A DNA stretch of 49,374 bases from the NCBI GenBank assembly GCA_943357175.1, contig CALRGE010000013.1, forward strand, positions 1 through 49,374, given 5' to 3'. This stretch comes from Candidatus Peribacteria bacterium (GTDB taxonomy: Bacteria > Patescibacteriota > Gracilibacteria > UBA1369 > 2-02-FULL-48-14). The translations under genes and the position numbers were made by a program. Each line of letters begins with the position of its first letter. Positions within the stretch are counted from its first letter, which is position 1. The notes beneath the pieces were generated by a model that was given only the letters and a program-made list of their open reading frames with translations, was not told the DNA's origin and did no database searches. This document shows, piece after piece, positions 1 to 7,868 of this stretch.

Positions 1-750
1 AATGAAACTCCGAGAATTGCTGAACTTTTGGCAGGCACTAGCCAAATTATACCTGAAGATATGAAAGATATTAAAATTTATCAGGAGGAAATTAGAACAG
101 TTGATAAGAAAGATTTGAAAATTTATGTGCCGGTTCATGAAGATGATAAGGCCACTGTTCTTGAATCTGTGCGAACTGGCGCCTTGACTGCTTCACATAT
201 ATTTTTGATGAAACAAAAAGGTGTGGTTAAGCGACACGGTTATCAGCCTTGGATAAAATCTAAACCTGATCCTCGTGATGCGGCTTATGAAGCTGAAACT
301 TTGAATATAACTCAGCGAGTTGGAAGTGATGCTCGTGAAACAGCTTTAAGAAATCATTTATTGAGTCGAAGAGTCGGTCGTATTCTTGATACTGAAGCAT
401 CATTGCAAATGTATCTTTCTGATACTCCTGCAGAGATCAAACGCGTGAGAATTCGAACTCGAAATGGAGCTGGATATGATTCAACAATGTTGCTTACAGA
501 TGATGTTCATCATATGAATAATGGACTTACTTTTGCAAATGGTCTTTCAGACGGGGCCGCTTTTATCAACTCTGCGAGAGGTCTACACGCTCAGCCTGTT
601 CAAATGGCTTCCGGCGAAGTGGGGTACAGGGTTGCGGTAACTTTAAATATTCCTCAACAAATTCATTACGCTCAAGGTTCTTACGTTAGCATTGCTGAGG
701 CAGTTGCGATGTTGCCGCAGGTTCCGGTGGTAAATCCTGCTGTGGTATAA
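1..750 (+). CDS. Hypothetical protein, 5' end outside window
   Basis: The reading frame is open from base 1 to the TAA at 748-750, so the gene starts before the window; about 249 residues are visible. I recognise no domain. The visible part is soluble, with a charged first half rich in Lys, Asp, Glu and Arg, and a second half richer in Gly, Ala and Asn. There is no membrane segment and no Cys cluster. It is followed only 7 bases later by a plus-strand membrane-protein gene whose -10 box (TATAAT) overlaps this gene's stop codon. The two are therefore probably separate transcription units despite the tight spacing. Function is unknown. Confidence 0.7.
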   Translation, partial: NETPRIAELLAGTSQIIPEDMKDIKIYQEEIRTVDKKDLKIYVPVHEDDKATVLESVRTGALTASHIFLMKQKGVVKRHGYQPWIKSKPDPRDAAYEAETLNITQRVGSDARETALRNHLLSRRVGRILDTEASLQMYLSDTPAEIKRVRIRTRNGAGYDSTMLLTDDVHHMNNGLTFANGLSDGAAFINSARGLHAQPVQMASGEVGYRVAVTLNIPQQIHYAQGSYVSIAEAVAMLPQVPVVNPAVV

Positions 751-751
751 T
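743..751 (+). promoter_or_regulatory. Extended -10 promoter (TGGTATAAT)
   Basis: TG-G-TATAAT forms a consensus extended -10 element that overlaps the stop codon of the preceding gene. No good -35 lies 17 bases upstream, which is normal for extended -10 promoters. The expected start of transcription falls about 7 bases after the box, at the ATG of the next gene (758), so the message would be leaderless. Confidence 0.6.
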
Positions 752-757
752 CTCCAC

Positions 758-1243
758 ATGGCATTATTTATATTTTTCGCACTTGTCACACTCAGTCATG
801 CAATGTTTTTATTAAAGGCTAAAAAGTCTCTGTGGGAATTGCATTTTGCTTTGAATTCTATCTTGTGGTCGGCTTTGTTGACTTGGCTAGGCTTTGCTCA
901 ATTTCAAGATACGGATTTGCTTTTTTCTGAGCCCGTAAAGTGGGCAGGGCTTTTGATCGCAGTCGCTGGTGTATTTTTGGTATTTCGCGTTGCTACAGTG
1001 TTAAATCTCGAGGAGTTGATGGGAAGGAGGTTTTTTTACCCGTCCGAATCGAAAAAAATTGACGGTGGAATTTTCAAGTATTTGAATAATCCGATGTACG
1101 ATGGATTCATCTTGATTCTAGTTGGGCTTGGATTTTATTTAGGGCTCTCTTTTGACTTTTATTTGGCCGGAGCAAGTTTTATTTTGCTGAATGTATTTCT
1201 TGCGTCTGTAGAAAATTACAAATTCAGTTTGAACCCGTTCTAA
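758..1243 (+). CDS. Membrane protein, isoprenylcysteine/phospholipid methyltransferase-like
   Basis: This 161-residue protein has about four to five hydrophobic segments (roughly residues 1-18, 30-48, 58-80, 116-150). Near its C terminus is NNPMYDG (residues 110-116), resembling the conserved (R)(H/N)PxYxG motif of the ICMT/PEMT membrane methyltransferases, followed by an acidic VENYKF stretch. Families with this topology methylate lipids or prenylated or membrane substrates using SAM; the substrate here cannot be read from sequence. The usual Arg before the motif is an Asn, so activity is not certain. The ATG is chosen because a TGGTATAAT promoter lies 6 bases upstream, giving a leaderless message. 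NnrU-like membrane proteins are an alternative family. Confidence 0.6.
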   Translation: MALFIFFALVTLSHAMFLLKAKKSLWELHFALNSILWSALLTWLGFAQFQDTDLLFSEPVKWAGLLIAVAGVFLVFRVATVLNLEELMGRRFFYPSESKKIDGGIFKYLNNPMYDGFILILVGLGFYLGLSFDFYLAGASFILLNVFLASVENYKFSLNPF

Positions 1244-1261
1244 ATTGAGTTAAAAATGCAT

Positions 1262-1290
1262 TTGACATTTCTTTCAAGTGGGTGTATATT
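1262..1290 (+). promoter_or_regulatory. Consensus sigma70-type promoter TTGACA-17-TATATT
   Basis: TTGACA at 1262-1267 is followed by exactly 17 bases and then TATATT at 1285-1290. This is the best -35/-10 pair in the first 10 kb. Transcription should begin near 1297. No convincing protein-coding frame starts just downstream, so the promoter most likely drives the structured RNA candidate described next. Confidence 0.65.
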
Positions 1291-1296
1291 TATATG

Positions 1297-1596
1297 AATC
1301 GTTCATTGATATTAACGGCGAAACGGGGGAAGAACATGGTTCCAAAGGCCTAAAAACCTTTCCAGCCAGCTGCTTCCCAAGTTTCAATAGCAACAATAAG
1401 CCTGTTTACGTATCCTCCCAAAGATCCGTAGGCACCTTAAACTCATTTCGAATGGGATTTGTATTCGAAAAAAAGTGAAGGACAGATTGTTTTGAAAGGT
1501 GACTTTCAAGGCAAGGCATAATTTCAGTGATGAATTATAATCTACCTTAAGCTCTCATCTGATGCCGAAACTGCTATTGAACACTTGGGATCTTTT
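1297..1596 (+). ncRNA. Candidate structured non-coding RNA, class unknown
   Basis: This roughly 300-base stretch has no good coding frame but begins at a consensus promoter and ends at a T-tract (1592-1596). Visible hairpins are: a composite stem GGGAAG/CTTCCC around AAAGG/CCTTT (about 1328-1378); TTTCGAAT (1446-1453) with ATTCGAAA (1463-1470); and TTGAAAG (1492-1498) with CTTTCAA (1503-1509), closed by a GTGA tetraloop of GNRA type. The ends can also pair: GTTCA (1301-1305) with TGAAC (1578-1582), and inside it CGGC (1316-1319) with GCCG (1564-1567). I compared it by eye with tmRNA, RNase P, 6S and SRP RNA and found none of their signatures. A 66-codon GTG frame at 1278 begins inside the promoter and is probably not real. 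Confidence 0.42.
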
Positions 1597-1647
1597 TGTG
1601 TCTGCGCCAAGCTTGACTAAATGCATGTTTGGTGCTTAAATAGGCAC

Positions 1648-1929
1648 ATGGAATTTGGAAGAACAAAACTTGGTGAGATAATAGTTCCCTCGAATTGGGA
1701 TACACTTACAATGAATTCTTCAGGTGTGAATTCACTTTACGTTGATGATACGATTGCTAATATTAGAGCTACCGGATTACTTGTTGAGATTTTAGATGAT
1801 TCTATAAAAGTGACAAAAAATGAGAAGCCTGGAGATAAATTTGAAATAAATTTTGGTATTCAGTCATTTGATATTGGAGTGGCGCCATCTTTGGAATTGG
1901 ATGGGTTTACTGATATTAGTTTTCGGTAA
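1648..1929 (+). CDS. Small hypothetical protein
   Basis: This frame encodes about 93 residues from the ATG at 1648; an in-frame ATG at 1621 would add nine. The product is acidic and soluble with alternating hydrophobic residues, suggesting a small beta-rich fold. There is no signal peptide or membrane segment. I do not recognise it. It lies directly downstream of the structured RNA candidate, with no clear promoter of its own. An imperfect hairpin (ATTTTC 1953-1958 with GAAAAT 1964-1969, extended by CACT/AGTG) lies just after its stop but has no T-run. Coding is moderately likely. Confidence 0.45.
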   Translation: MEFGRTKLGEIIVPSNWDTLTMNSSGVNSLYVDDTIANIRATGLLVEILDDSIKVTKNEKPGDKFEINFGIQSFDIGVAPSLELDGFTDISFR

Positions 1930-1981
1930 TTAACAGGGTTGCACTGGCGGGGATTTTCTTCTCGAAAATAGTGGCTCCAGT

Positions 1982-2010
1982 TTGACTCTGATGCCTTTTT
2001 CTGTTAGAAT
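1982..2010 (+). promoter_or_regulatory. Promoter TTGACT-17-TAGAAT
   Basis: TTGACT at 1982-1987 and TAGAAT at 2005-2010 are 17 bases apart. Transcription would start near 2017, leaving an 18-base leader with no Shine-Dalgarno-like sequence before the ATG at 2035 of the giant repeat protein. Confidence 0.6.
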
Positions 2011-2034
2011 TAACAGATCAAAAATAAAAAACCC

Positions 2035-5000
2035 ATGGTCTATAAAAAGGATTTGATTAACGGCGAAGATGAGGAGAATGCAGAGCCTGAAAAAATGGAA
2101 GCCAATCCGGAAGTTAGACTTGAAGATTTAACTAACGAAGAACTTCGTGAGATCGGTTCTTTTACCTCCGGTCATCTATTTCAATCCATTTTGGGCGACA
2201 AAAATGAAAGAGACTTTTCAAGAAGACTTTTGAAATTGGAAAAAGAAGATAGGCAGTTGATTGCAGAAGCAAAGTCTAGAATGTATCCAGAAGACAAGAT
2301 TAAATTCGATGAAGTTCTAGCAAATTTTGCTGAAGAAAGAAGTCTCTTGGATTTGATAAAAAAGATAGGTGTTAGATGTGGGAAAATTCCATTTATTTTA
2401 TCGTTCTCCGAAGTTTACAGGAATAATTTCAAACTTTTTGAGGAAATTGTAAATCTTATTACAAGGGATTTTGAGTTTGATGTTTATTTTGCGGAACAAT
2501 ATAAACCTGAAGAAGTAAAGAAAAATAAGCATAAATTGGATTTCTTAGGATTGTCAAATTGGCATAGGTTTGATCATAATAAACAGCGCTTATTTAGTGA
2601 AATTTTAAAAAATTACAGTTTGTTATATAAAGACAATTTTGAAAATCTCAAACAAATTGTTGGGGCAGTTGATTATTGTGATTTTTACTCAGATAATGAA
2701 CAAATGATTGAAAACATTAAATCAGAGGGAATCAAACAAATTGTTGGGAATGACGTCTCAAAGCTTCAAAAAATCCTCTATCTACGCAGGTTGAGAGGAC
2801 CGAATTCAATCACATTTTTGAAAGAAATCTCTGAATCAATAACAAATAATGATGAGCTTTTTGATCTTTGGATGAAAATTATTTTTAAATCTTCTTATTC
2901 AGCAAATACCTTATCTGATTCTACTTTGGAGTGTCTCAGAGAAATTAAGGATAAAGTTCATTCAGATCCTGAGATGTATAAAATTTTGGACAATAATAGT
3001 CATTTGTTTTATGGTCAGTTTGAAAAAACTCGGTTTTATTATGATTTGCTAAAAGATGACAAGGAGTCTGCGGAAATTTTGATGAAAAATAGAAATGACT
3101 ATGGTCGGAATGAAGACTGGAAGACAAGCAACAGTGCCTATTATGGATTTATCAAAAAAGATAAAAAAGCCGGTGAGCTTATTACAAAATATTTGTATCC
3201 TAATTTTGGGAATGATCTTGAAACTGCAACTTTCTATTTTGATCTAATTTCTGAAGATACTGAAGCTGGTGAAATAATCTTAACAAAAATGAAGGGTTAT
3301 CACTTCGATTTTATGGGTAAGAAAGATTTCTTTGAAAGGCTCTTTAATCTTGTAAAAACTGATCATGAATCAGGACAAATCCTCATGAAATATTGGGGCC
3401 GCTATGTTGATCTCTGGACGGGAAATTTAGCAAGTGATTTTGAGGACATGCAAAAGTACAAAGATGTTTACGAATACACCATGGATGAAGTTTCCAGTTT
3501 ACACATTAAAAGTTTTGACTTGAAAAAACGCATGCTGAGAGAAATGCAAAAAGATAAAAATCGAGCAAAAGAGATCGTTAAATATTTGAAATTGATGAGC
3601 GTAAACTACTCTGGAAGTTATAGTGAATCAACAATTGATGGGCTCATTTTTTTAATAGAAAAAGCTGAGCTTGGCGGTGAAGTTTATATGGAATATCCTG
3701 GCAGACTTGGAGATGGTGAAGATGTTGAAAAGCCTGAAAAGGATTTAGCAAAATATATGCTCTCATTGCTTGAAGAGAAACCAAGCTTTATACAGCATTT
3801 GGATATTAATATTAGGTTCATTTTTGACGATAATGAATTTGTGATCCAAGCTTCTCGAGCTTTTAAAAAAGATTATATCGCAGGTAAAGCTCTGCTTCAT
3901 TTTTATTTTAGTGGTTTTGATAAAAAAAGTGATTTTAGAGATTTTTGTTCCGCACTTGTTGAGGAGAATTCACAGGCGGCACTTGTTATTAGTTATTTTG
4001 TTGGGTCCGAAAAAAGTGATAGAAGTTTGCCTTATCCTACACTTTTCGATGAAAAAGATGAAGATGAGATCAGGTTTATTTTTGATTTGATTAAGGGAAA
4101 TCACGAAACGGGAACAGTATTTCTTGAGAATTTTAAAACTCATACTTTTCTTAGAAAAGATAAATTTGATAAAGATACGATCAAATTTTATTTTGATTTA
4201 ATTCAGAAGGACCGGTCAAAGACAAAAGATTTAGTTACTTATTTTGACGTGATTGGTTCAAATAAAGATTTGGCTGCTTATATTTTTGACTTGCTGAAAA
4301 AGAATAAAGAACAGGTTTGTCAAAATTTAAAAAAAGCTAAGGATTTGATAAATTGTGATTTAAATCGTGCAAAAATAGTGGAAAAATATTTTGAAGAATT
4401 TGATACTTATGATCAAAAAGCTTTGGGGAAATTCTATAATATTTATGTTAATGAGGGTGAAGAAAAAGCTCAGGAATTTTTATTGAATATGAAGAAAAAA
4501 GCCAATGGCTTGATTAAGTCGGAACTTCCAAGTGATTTACGTGAAGATGATGAATATATGCTCTATATTAGTCATGTGTTTCCGTCGGGGAATTATTCAA
4601 ATTATCAAACTAATTTATCTTGCGGAGATAAGCTTGAGCATGTTGAAGGCTACAAATTTAAAAGGGAGGGCTATCCGGTTGAGATGTCCGGACTTTATGG
4701 TTACAAATTGATGGAAGGGAAAAAAGCTGACTCGGAGCTTTTGAAAAAATACACGGACAGACTTGAGAAAATTAGAACTTTTGTTTCGAGTCGTGGTCCG
4801 GATAATGAGACTCTACAGAAGGCATTTATTGAAAAAGTTGATGCAATTTTCAAAAAAGAAGCACCCCAGGAATATCAAAATATCAAGGATCTTTCTTTTA
4901 AAGAAAAAATGGAGATTTTGTTTTTAAATGAGGTTGCTAAAATTGCGAAAAGTAAAAAATCAAAAGTTAGAGGTAAGGGGTATAAAGGTGGAAATGTTGA

Positions 5001-6204
5001 TGAGTATAAAGCCAACCCGGAAATTTTGGATTTGATAATTGAATACAAGTACGCATTTGATGAGAATTTGGAGGATTACATAAGGCGAACTGCGGATGAG
5101 ACAAAATCATTCAAAGATGAGGAGAGTCAAAATTTCAATTTATTGAGAGAACTTTCAACTGTATATGGAGAAAACTTGAAGCATGTACTCCGACATGATC
5201 TTTTTGATAAGTTGGAAGAGGAAAGCAAAAATAAAGATGAGATAATTAGAATTTTTGATGAGCAGGTTGTAGAGAATCAAAATTTTGAACTCAGTGAAAA
5301 ACAAATTGAAAGATTTAAAAATACTTTTGAAAATCCTAGAATACCTAATGAAAAAAGATCTGAGTTGCTGAGAAGTCAGTGTTATAATGTTTTTTCCGTG
5401 AATGTAAAATTTAAAGATGATAAGGCAAAAGACGGTTTTTATAAGCAAATTGATGAAATTTTTGAGAGTACGAAAGGACAGGATTTTTTCCAAAGTATTG
5501 GACCAAAACTTCTGGCTTTAAGACAAAAATATACTTTTGATTTAAATGCAAAACTTGAAGGACTTTTTAGTACGGATATTAATTTGATCGATTCAGAAAT
5601 TTCAAAATATGATGAGATAACTGAAATAGAAAAAAAAGAAACCGTAATGGGAGGAGAGAAATCAAAAGTTGTAGAAAAAAGTTCGAAGAAAAGAAAAATT
5701 CGCGCTTATTTCACCAAGACAAAGGAAACTGCAAATGCGCGAATGGGGGCCTATGTCTGTATTGCAGGGGATACAAGCATGTGGAAGAATCCTGATTATT
5801 TCGAGTTTGTGATGAAAGATGAAGAAAGTGGAAAATGTGTTGGACTTGCGATGCTTTTAAATATTAATGCAGAAGATGGTAAGAAGTATTTATGGTTTGG
5901 TCCAAATCCTTTTGAAGGGTTTTTAGGGCAAGTTTCTTCCGAGAGATGTTATAAATATATGTATGATTCTGTGGTAAATTTCGCAAAGGAAAATGGTTAC
6001 GATGGGCTTGTTGTTCCTTCTTCTGAAGGCCAAATTCTGGGGGCTTGTACAAATCGTGGAGGTGATTTCCCCGACTTAATTAAAAAGTCGATGTTACGAG
6101 ATGAAAAAGGACACTTAAAAGTTGTTAAATATGGTAAAAAACATCAGCTAGGTGGTGGTTATGGTTATGAAGATGGTGCTTTAATTTGGAGTGCGAAGGC
6201 TTAA
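2035..6204 (+). CDS. Large helical-repeat protein of unknown function
   Basis: This 1389-residue protein is highly charged, has no signal peptide or membrane segment, and is predicted by eye to be almost all helical. Degenerate units of about 30-38 residues recur. Each has an aromatic-rich start such as FYFDLI followed by an acidic turn and a hydrophobic helix such as GEIIL; examples begin near residues 333, 371, 400 and 432 and again near 679, 716 and 747. The last 140 or so residues (from about 1240) form a separate Gly- and aromatic-rich globular domain with the segments GPNPFEGF, SSEGQILG and TNRGGDF. This could be an enzyme-like or GNAT-like fold, but I cannot place it. A consensus promoter lies 24 bases upstream. 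It may be a solenoid scaffold carrying a terminal effector domain. Confidence 0.85.
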   Translation: MVYKKDLINGEDEENAEPEKMEANPEVRLEDLTNEELREIGSFTSGHLFQSILGDKNERDFSRRLLKLEKEDRQLIAEAKSRMYPEDKIKFDEVLANFAEERSLLDLIKKIGVRCGKIPFILSFSEVYRNNFKLFEEIVNLITRDFEFDVYFAEQYKPEEVKKNKHKLDFLGLSNWHRFDHNKQRLFSEILKNYSLLYKDNFENLKQIVGAVDYCDFYSDNEQMIENIKSEGIKQIVGNDVSKLQKILYLRRLRGPNSITFLKEISESITNNDELFDLWMKIIFKSSYSANTLSDSTLECLREIKDKVHSDPEMYKILDNNSHLFYGQFEKTRFYYDLLKDDKESAEILMKNRNDYGRNEDWKTSNSAYYGFIKKDKKAGELITKYLYPNFGNDLETATFYFDLISEDTEAGEIILTKMKGYHFDFMGKKDFFERLFNLVKTDHESGQILMKYWGRYVDLWTGNLASDFEDMQKYKDVYEYTMDEVSSLHIKSFDLKKRMLREMQKDKNRAKEIVKYLKLMSVNYSGSYSESTIDGLIFLIEKAELGGEVYMEYPGRLGDGEDVEKPEKDLAKYMLSLLEEKPSFIQHLDINIRFIFDDNEFVIQASRAFKKDYIAGKALLHFYFSGFDKKSDFRDFCSALVEENSQAALVISYFVGSEKSDRSLPYPTLFDEKDEDEIRFIFDLIKGNHETGTVFLENFKTHTFLRKDKFDKDTIKFYFDLIQKDRSKTKDLVTYFDVIGSNKDLAAYIFDLLKKNKEQVCQNLKKAKDLINCDLNRAKIVEKYFEEFDTYDQKALGKFYNIYVNEGEEKAQEFLLNMKKKANGLIKSELPSDLREDDEYMLYISHVFPSGNYSNYQTNLSCGDKLEHVEGYKFKREGYPVEMSGLYGYKLMEGKKADSELLKKYTDRLEKIRTFVSSRGPDNETLQKAFIEKVDAIFKKEAPQEYQNIKDLSFKEKMEILFLNEVAKIAKSKKSKVRGKGYKGGNVDEYKANPEILDLIIEYKYAFDENLEDYIRRTADETKSFKDEESQNFNLLRELSTVYGENLKHVLRHDLFDKLEEESKNKDEIIRIFDEQVVENQNFELSEKQIERFKNTFENPRIPNEKRSELLRSQCYNVFSVNVKFKDDKAKDGFYKQIDEIFESTKGQDFFQSIGPKLLALRQKYTFDLNAKLEGLFSTDINLIDSEISKYDEITEIEKKETVMGGEKSKVVEKSSKKRKIRAYFTKTKETANARMGAYVCIAGDTSMWKNPDYFEFVMKDEESGKCVGLAMLLNINAEDGKKYLWFGPNPFEGFLGQVSSERCYKYMYDSVVNFAKENGYDGLVVPSSEGQILGACTNRGGDFPDLIKKSMLRDEKGHLKVVKYGKKHQLGGGYGYEDGALIWSAKA

Positions 6205-6230
6205 TGGTTAATGTGTGAAAAGGAAAAAAT

Positions 6231-6812
6231 TTAATAGGTTTGCCAGTGCAGACTTTCACCAAAAAAGTTCTCAATAATTTTCATTCCGTGTTCTGTCCCG
6301 ATTGATTCAGGGTGGAATTGGACACCGAAGATTGGGCGGCTTTTATGTTGGACGGCCATAATTTCTGAGTCGGCAAAGGCGGTGGCTTCGAGTTCATCAG
6401 GAAGATTTTCTGCGATTAGTGAATGATATCGCATTGCCGTAAAAGGTGAGGGGATGTTTTTGAAGAGGCCTTTTTTGTTGTGGGTGATTTGAGATCGGTG
6501 GCCGTGCATTGGTGTAATTTGGGTGATTTTTGCTCCGAAATAAGCACAAATTCCTTGATGGCCAAGGCAGACTCCCAATATTGGTAAATCAAAGTTTTTC
6601 AAAATGGCAGCTCCGATAGCAAAATCTTTCTTTTTTGTGGGATTTCCAGGACCAGGCGAGAGAATTATGTGAGTCGGCGAGAGTTTTTTGAGCGAGATGA
6701 GCGAAGTTTTTTTGTGATTCAGAACAAGCGGGCTGAAGCCCGTGACAGTCGCAATGTAATCTGCGAGGATGTGTGTGAAGGAGTCGTCGTGGTCAATTAG
6801 AATTACTTTCAT
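6231..6812 (-). CDS. Glutamine amidotransferase, anthranilate/aminodeoxychorismate synthase component II-like
   Basis: This 193-residue class I amidotransferase carries all the family marks: SPGPGNP (52-58), the nucleophile Cys82 in GVCLGHQ, and the catalytic His167/Glu169 in GVQFHPES. It opens with MKVILIDHDDSFT, the typical TrpG/PabA beginning. That argues for the ATG at 6812 rather than an in-frame extension back to 6920, which would read through the upstream gene's Cys-rich 3' end. Such subunits release ammonia from glutamine for chorismate-using partners. No component I is present in this window, so its partner is unknown. It begins 4 bases after the stop of the Fe-S carrier fusion and closes the minus-strand csoR operon, an unexpected place for a pabA/trpG homologue. 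Confidence 0.85.
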   Translation of the reverse strand: MKVILIDHDDSFTHILADYIATVTGFSPLVLNHKKTSLISLKKLSPTHIILSPGPGNPTKKKDFAIGAAILKNFDLPILGVCLGHQGICAYFGAKITQITPMHGHRSQITHNKKGLFKNIPSPFTAMRYHSLIAENLPDELEATAFADSEIMAVQHKSRPIFGVQFHPESIGTEHGMKIIENFFGESLHWQTY

Positions 6813-6816
6813 TCGC

Positions 6817-7395
6817 TTATTTACAGCCGCATTTTCCACTACCTCCGCAACCACAGCCTCCTGAGCCGCATCCGCCGGATTTGTTTTCATTAGGATTGTC
6901 GATTTTGAAGCCACTTCCAAATTGAGTTTCTAGGAAGTCGATTTCTGCGCCAAGTAGATTTTTGAGTGATTCTTTGTCTAGGAAAATTTCTACACCATGG
7001 AATTCGAATTTCTTTTCGCCCTTTTCTGCTTTTTCTTGGAAATCCATTGAGTAATTTCCAGAGCAGTCGGCTGTAATTTTTAGGCCGTAGCCAGTTTTGT
7101 TTTCAGCTGTAGCAAATTCTTTAACTTTTTTGGCCGCATTTTCGGTCAAATAAATTCCGTCATCAGGTGCAAGTCTTATTATAGTAGAAGCAATTTTATT
7201 AATTTCTGCGAGCATTTCATCAGCGGTTTCTTCACTCATACCGTGTCCCATCGCACCGTCTTTAATTGGTTCGAAGGCGTTTACGCTGCATGAGGTGCAG
7301 TGTAGACCATATGATGTCATTATCTCTGCGGCTGCCGGGATTTTTTTGATTACATCCGCGATCAGCATGTCTGCTGTTATTGTTGTTTTGCTCAT
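6817..7395 (-). CDS. DUF1858 / A-type Fe-S carrier (IscA/HesB-like) fusion with Cys-rich tail
   Basis: This 192-residue protein joins two domains. Residues 1-70 match the DUF1858/ScdA-N type domain, with a Cys pair in LHCTSC (C33, C36) and the following MGHGMS segment. Residues 78-170 look like an A-type iron-sulfur carrier (HesB/IscA/ErpA fold), with LTENAAKKV, a Cys in ADCSG (C111), HGVEIFLD and GSGFKIDNPN. The tail (171-192) is Gly/Cys with C176, C181, C183, C189 and C191, more than the usual CGC pair. A-type carriers hand Fe-S clusters to apoproteins. ScdA-like N domains occur in proteins of Fe-S repair under nitrosative or oxidative stress. Being in the csoR operon, it may protect or rebuild clusters damaged by copper, or bind copper itself. 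Confidence 0.8.
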   Translation of the reverse strand: MSKTTITADMLIADVIKKIPAAAEIMTSYGLHCTSCSVNAFEPIKDGAMGHGMSEETADEMLAEINKIASTIIRLAPDDGIYLTENAAKKVKEFATAENKTGYGLKITADCSGNYSMDFQEKAEKGEKKFEFHGVEIFLDKESLKNLLGAEIDFLETQFGSGFKIDNPNENKSGGCGSGGCGCGGSGKCGCK

Positions 7396-7398
7396 AGG

Positions 7399-7473
7399 TT
7401 AGGCACTATATAGCAATGGAGCAAATATAGAAAGTATTAAGCCGAGTATAACGATTACTGCAATATATTTCAT
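7399..7473 (-). CDS. 24-residue single-pass membrane peptide
   Basis: A short frame begins with an ATG that overlaps the TGA of the upstream 4-TM gene (ATGA at 7470-7473) and ends with TAA at 7399-7401. The product starts MKYIAVIVILGLIL and is almost entirely hydrophobic: one membrane helix with a single Lys near the N terminus. The next gene of the operon starts only 3 bases after its stop. The overlap and the tight packing favour translational coupling and a real gene. I do not know a family for it. It could be a small accessory subunit of the preceding membrane protein or a regulator of the copper transport system. Confidence 0.55.
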   Translation of the reverse strand: MKYIAVIVILGLILSIFAPLLYSA

Positions 7474-7838
7474 ATTAATTTTGTATCAATGTAAATAAGT
7501 GCCACATCCACCAACATTGAAATAAAAATTATGCACTGAAAGCATTTGTTTATTTTAAATCTCGTAAAATTTTTTGCTAGATTCGGAAAGAATAAAAGGA
7601 ATAGTCCATCAAGAAAAGCGAGTAATCCAATGAAGCTGAGCGTATTTTCCCATTTAAGTTCGAAATTTAAACCGGCAAAACTTAATATTATGAGCGCGGC
7701 GCACATGTCAAAAGCCGCACAATGAAAAAGATTTTCATCCGTAGTTAATGACGTACATATTTTTTTTGCCTTGTCAGGAAAAAGCATCATCCAAATTTGT
7801 AATGGTAGAATTGATAGTACCAAGAGTGAAATTGTCAT
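7470..7838 (-). CDS. Small four-helix membrane protein in csoR operon
   Basis: This 122-residue hydrophobic protein has about four membrane segments (roughly residues 1-18, 41-57, 66-83 and 99-120). Between the first two helices lies a loop with FPDKAKKI, and several Cys occur (in KKICTS, FHCAAFDMCAA and NKCFQC). I do not recognise the family. It lies 30 bases downstream of csoR on the same strand and is coupled by an ATGA overlap to the 24-residue membrane peptide. A TATAAT box in the csoR-facing gap (about 27 bases before its ATG) could give it a second promoter. The context suggests a membrane role in copper handling, which is an inference only. Confidence 0.7.
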   Translation of the reverse strand: MTISLLVLSILPLQIWMMLFPDKAKKICTSLTTDENLFHCAAFDMCAALIILSFAGLNFELKWENTLSFIGLLAFLDGLFLLFFPNLAKNFTRFKINKCFQCIIFISMLVDVALIYIDTKLI

Positions 7839-7868
7839 GGTTGGTGGTTAGGTGAGCCTATTATACTA

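Noticed and set aside
1278-1478. 66-codon GTG frame after the first membrane gene
   Set aside because: Its start overlaps the -10 region of the consensus promoter, it is rich in Ser/Asn/Phe without a recognisable fold, and the region folds well as RNA.
1297-1596. tmRNA, RNase P RNA, 6S RNA or SRP RNA
   Set aside because: I looked for GGTTTCGAC and the tag frame, for GAGGAAAGTCC, for the 6S central bubble and for the SRP GGAA/AAGCAGC loop on both strands. Only a partial GGGAAGCAGC on the minus strand resembled SRP RNA, without its hairpin loop.
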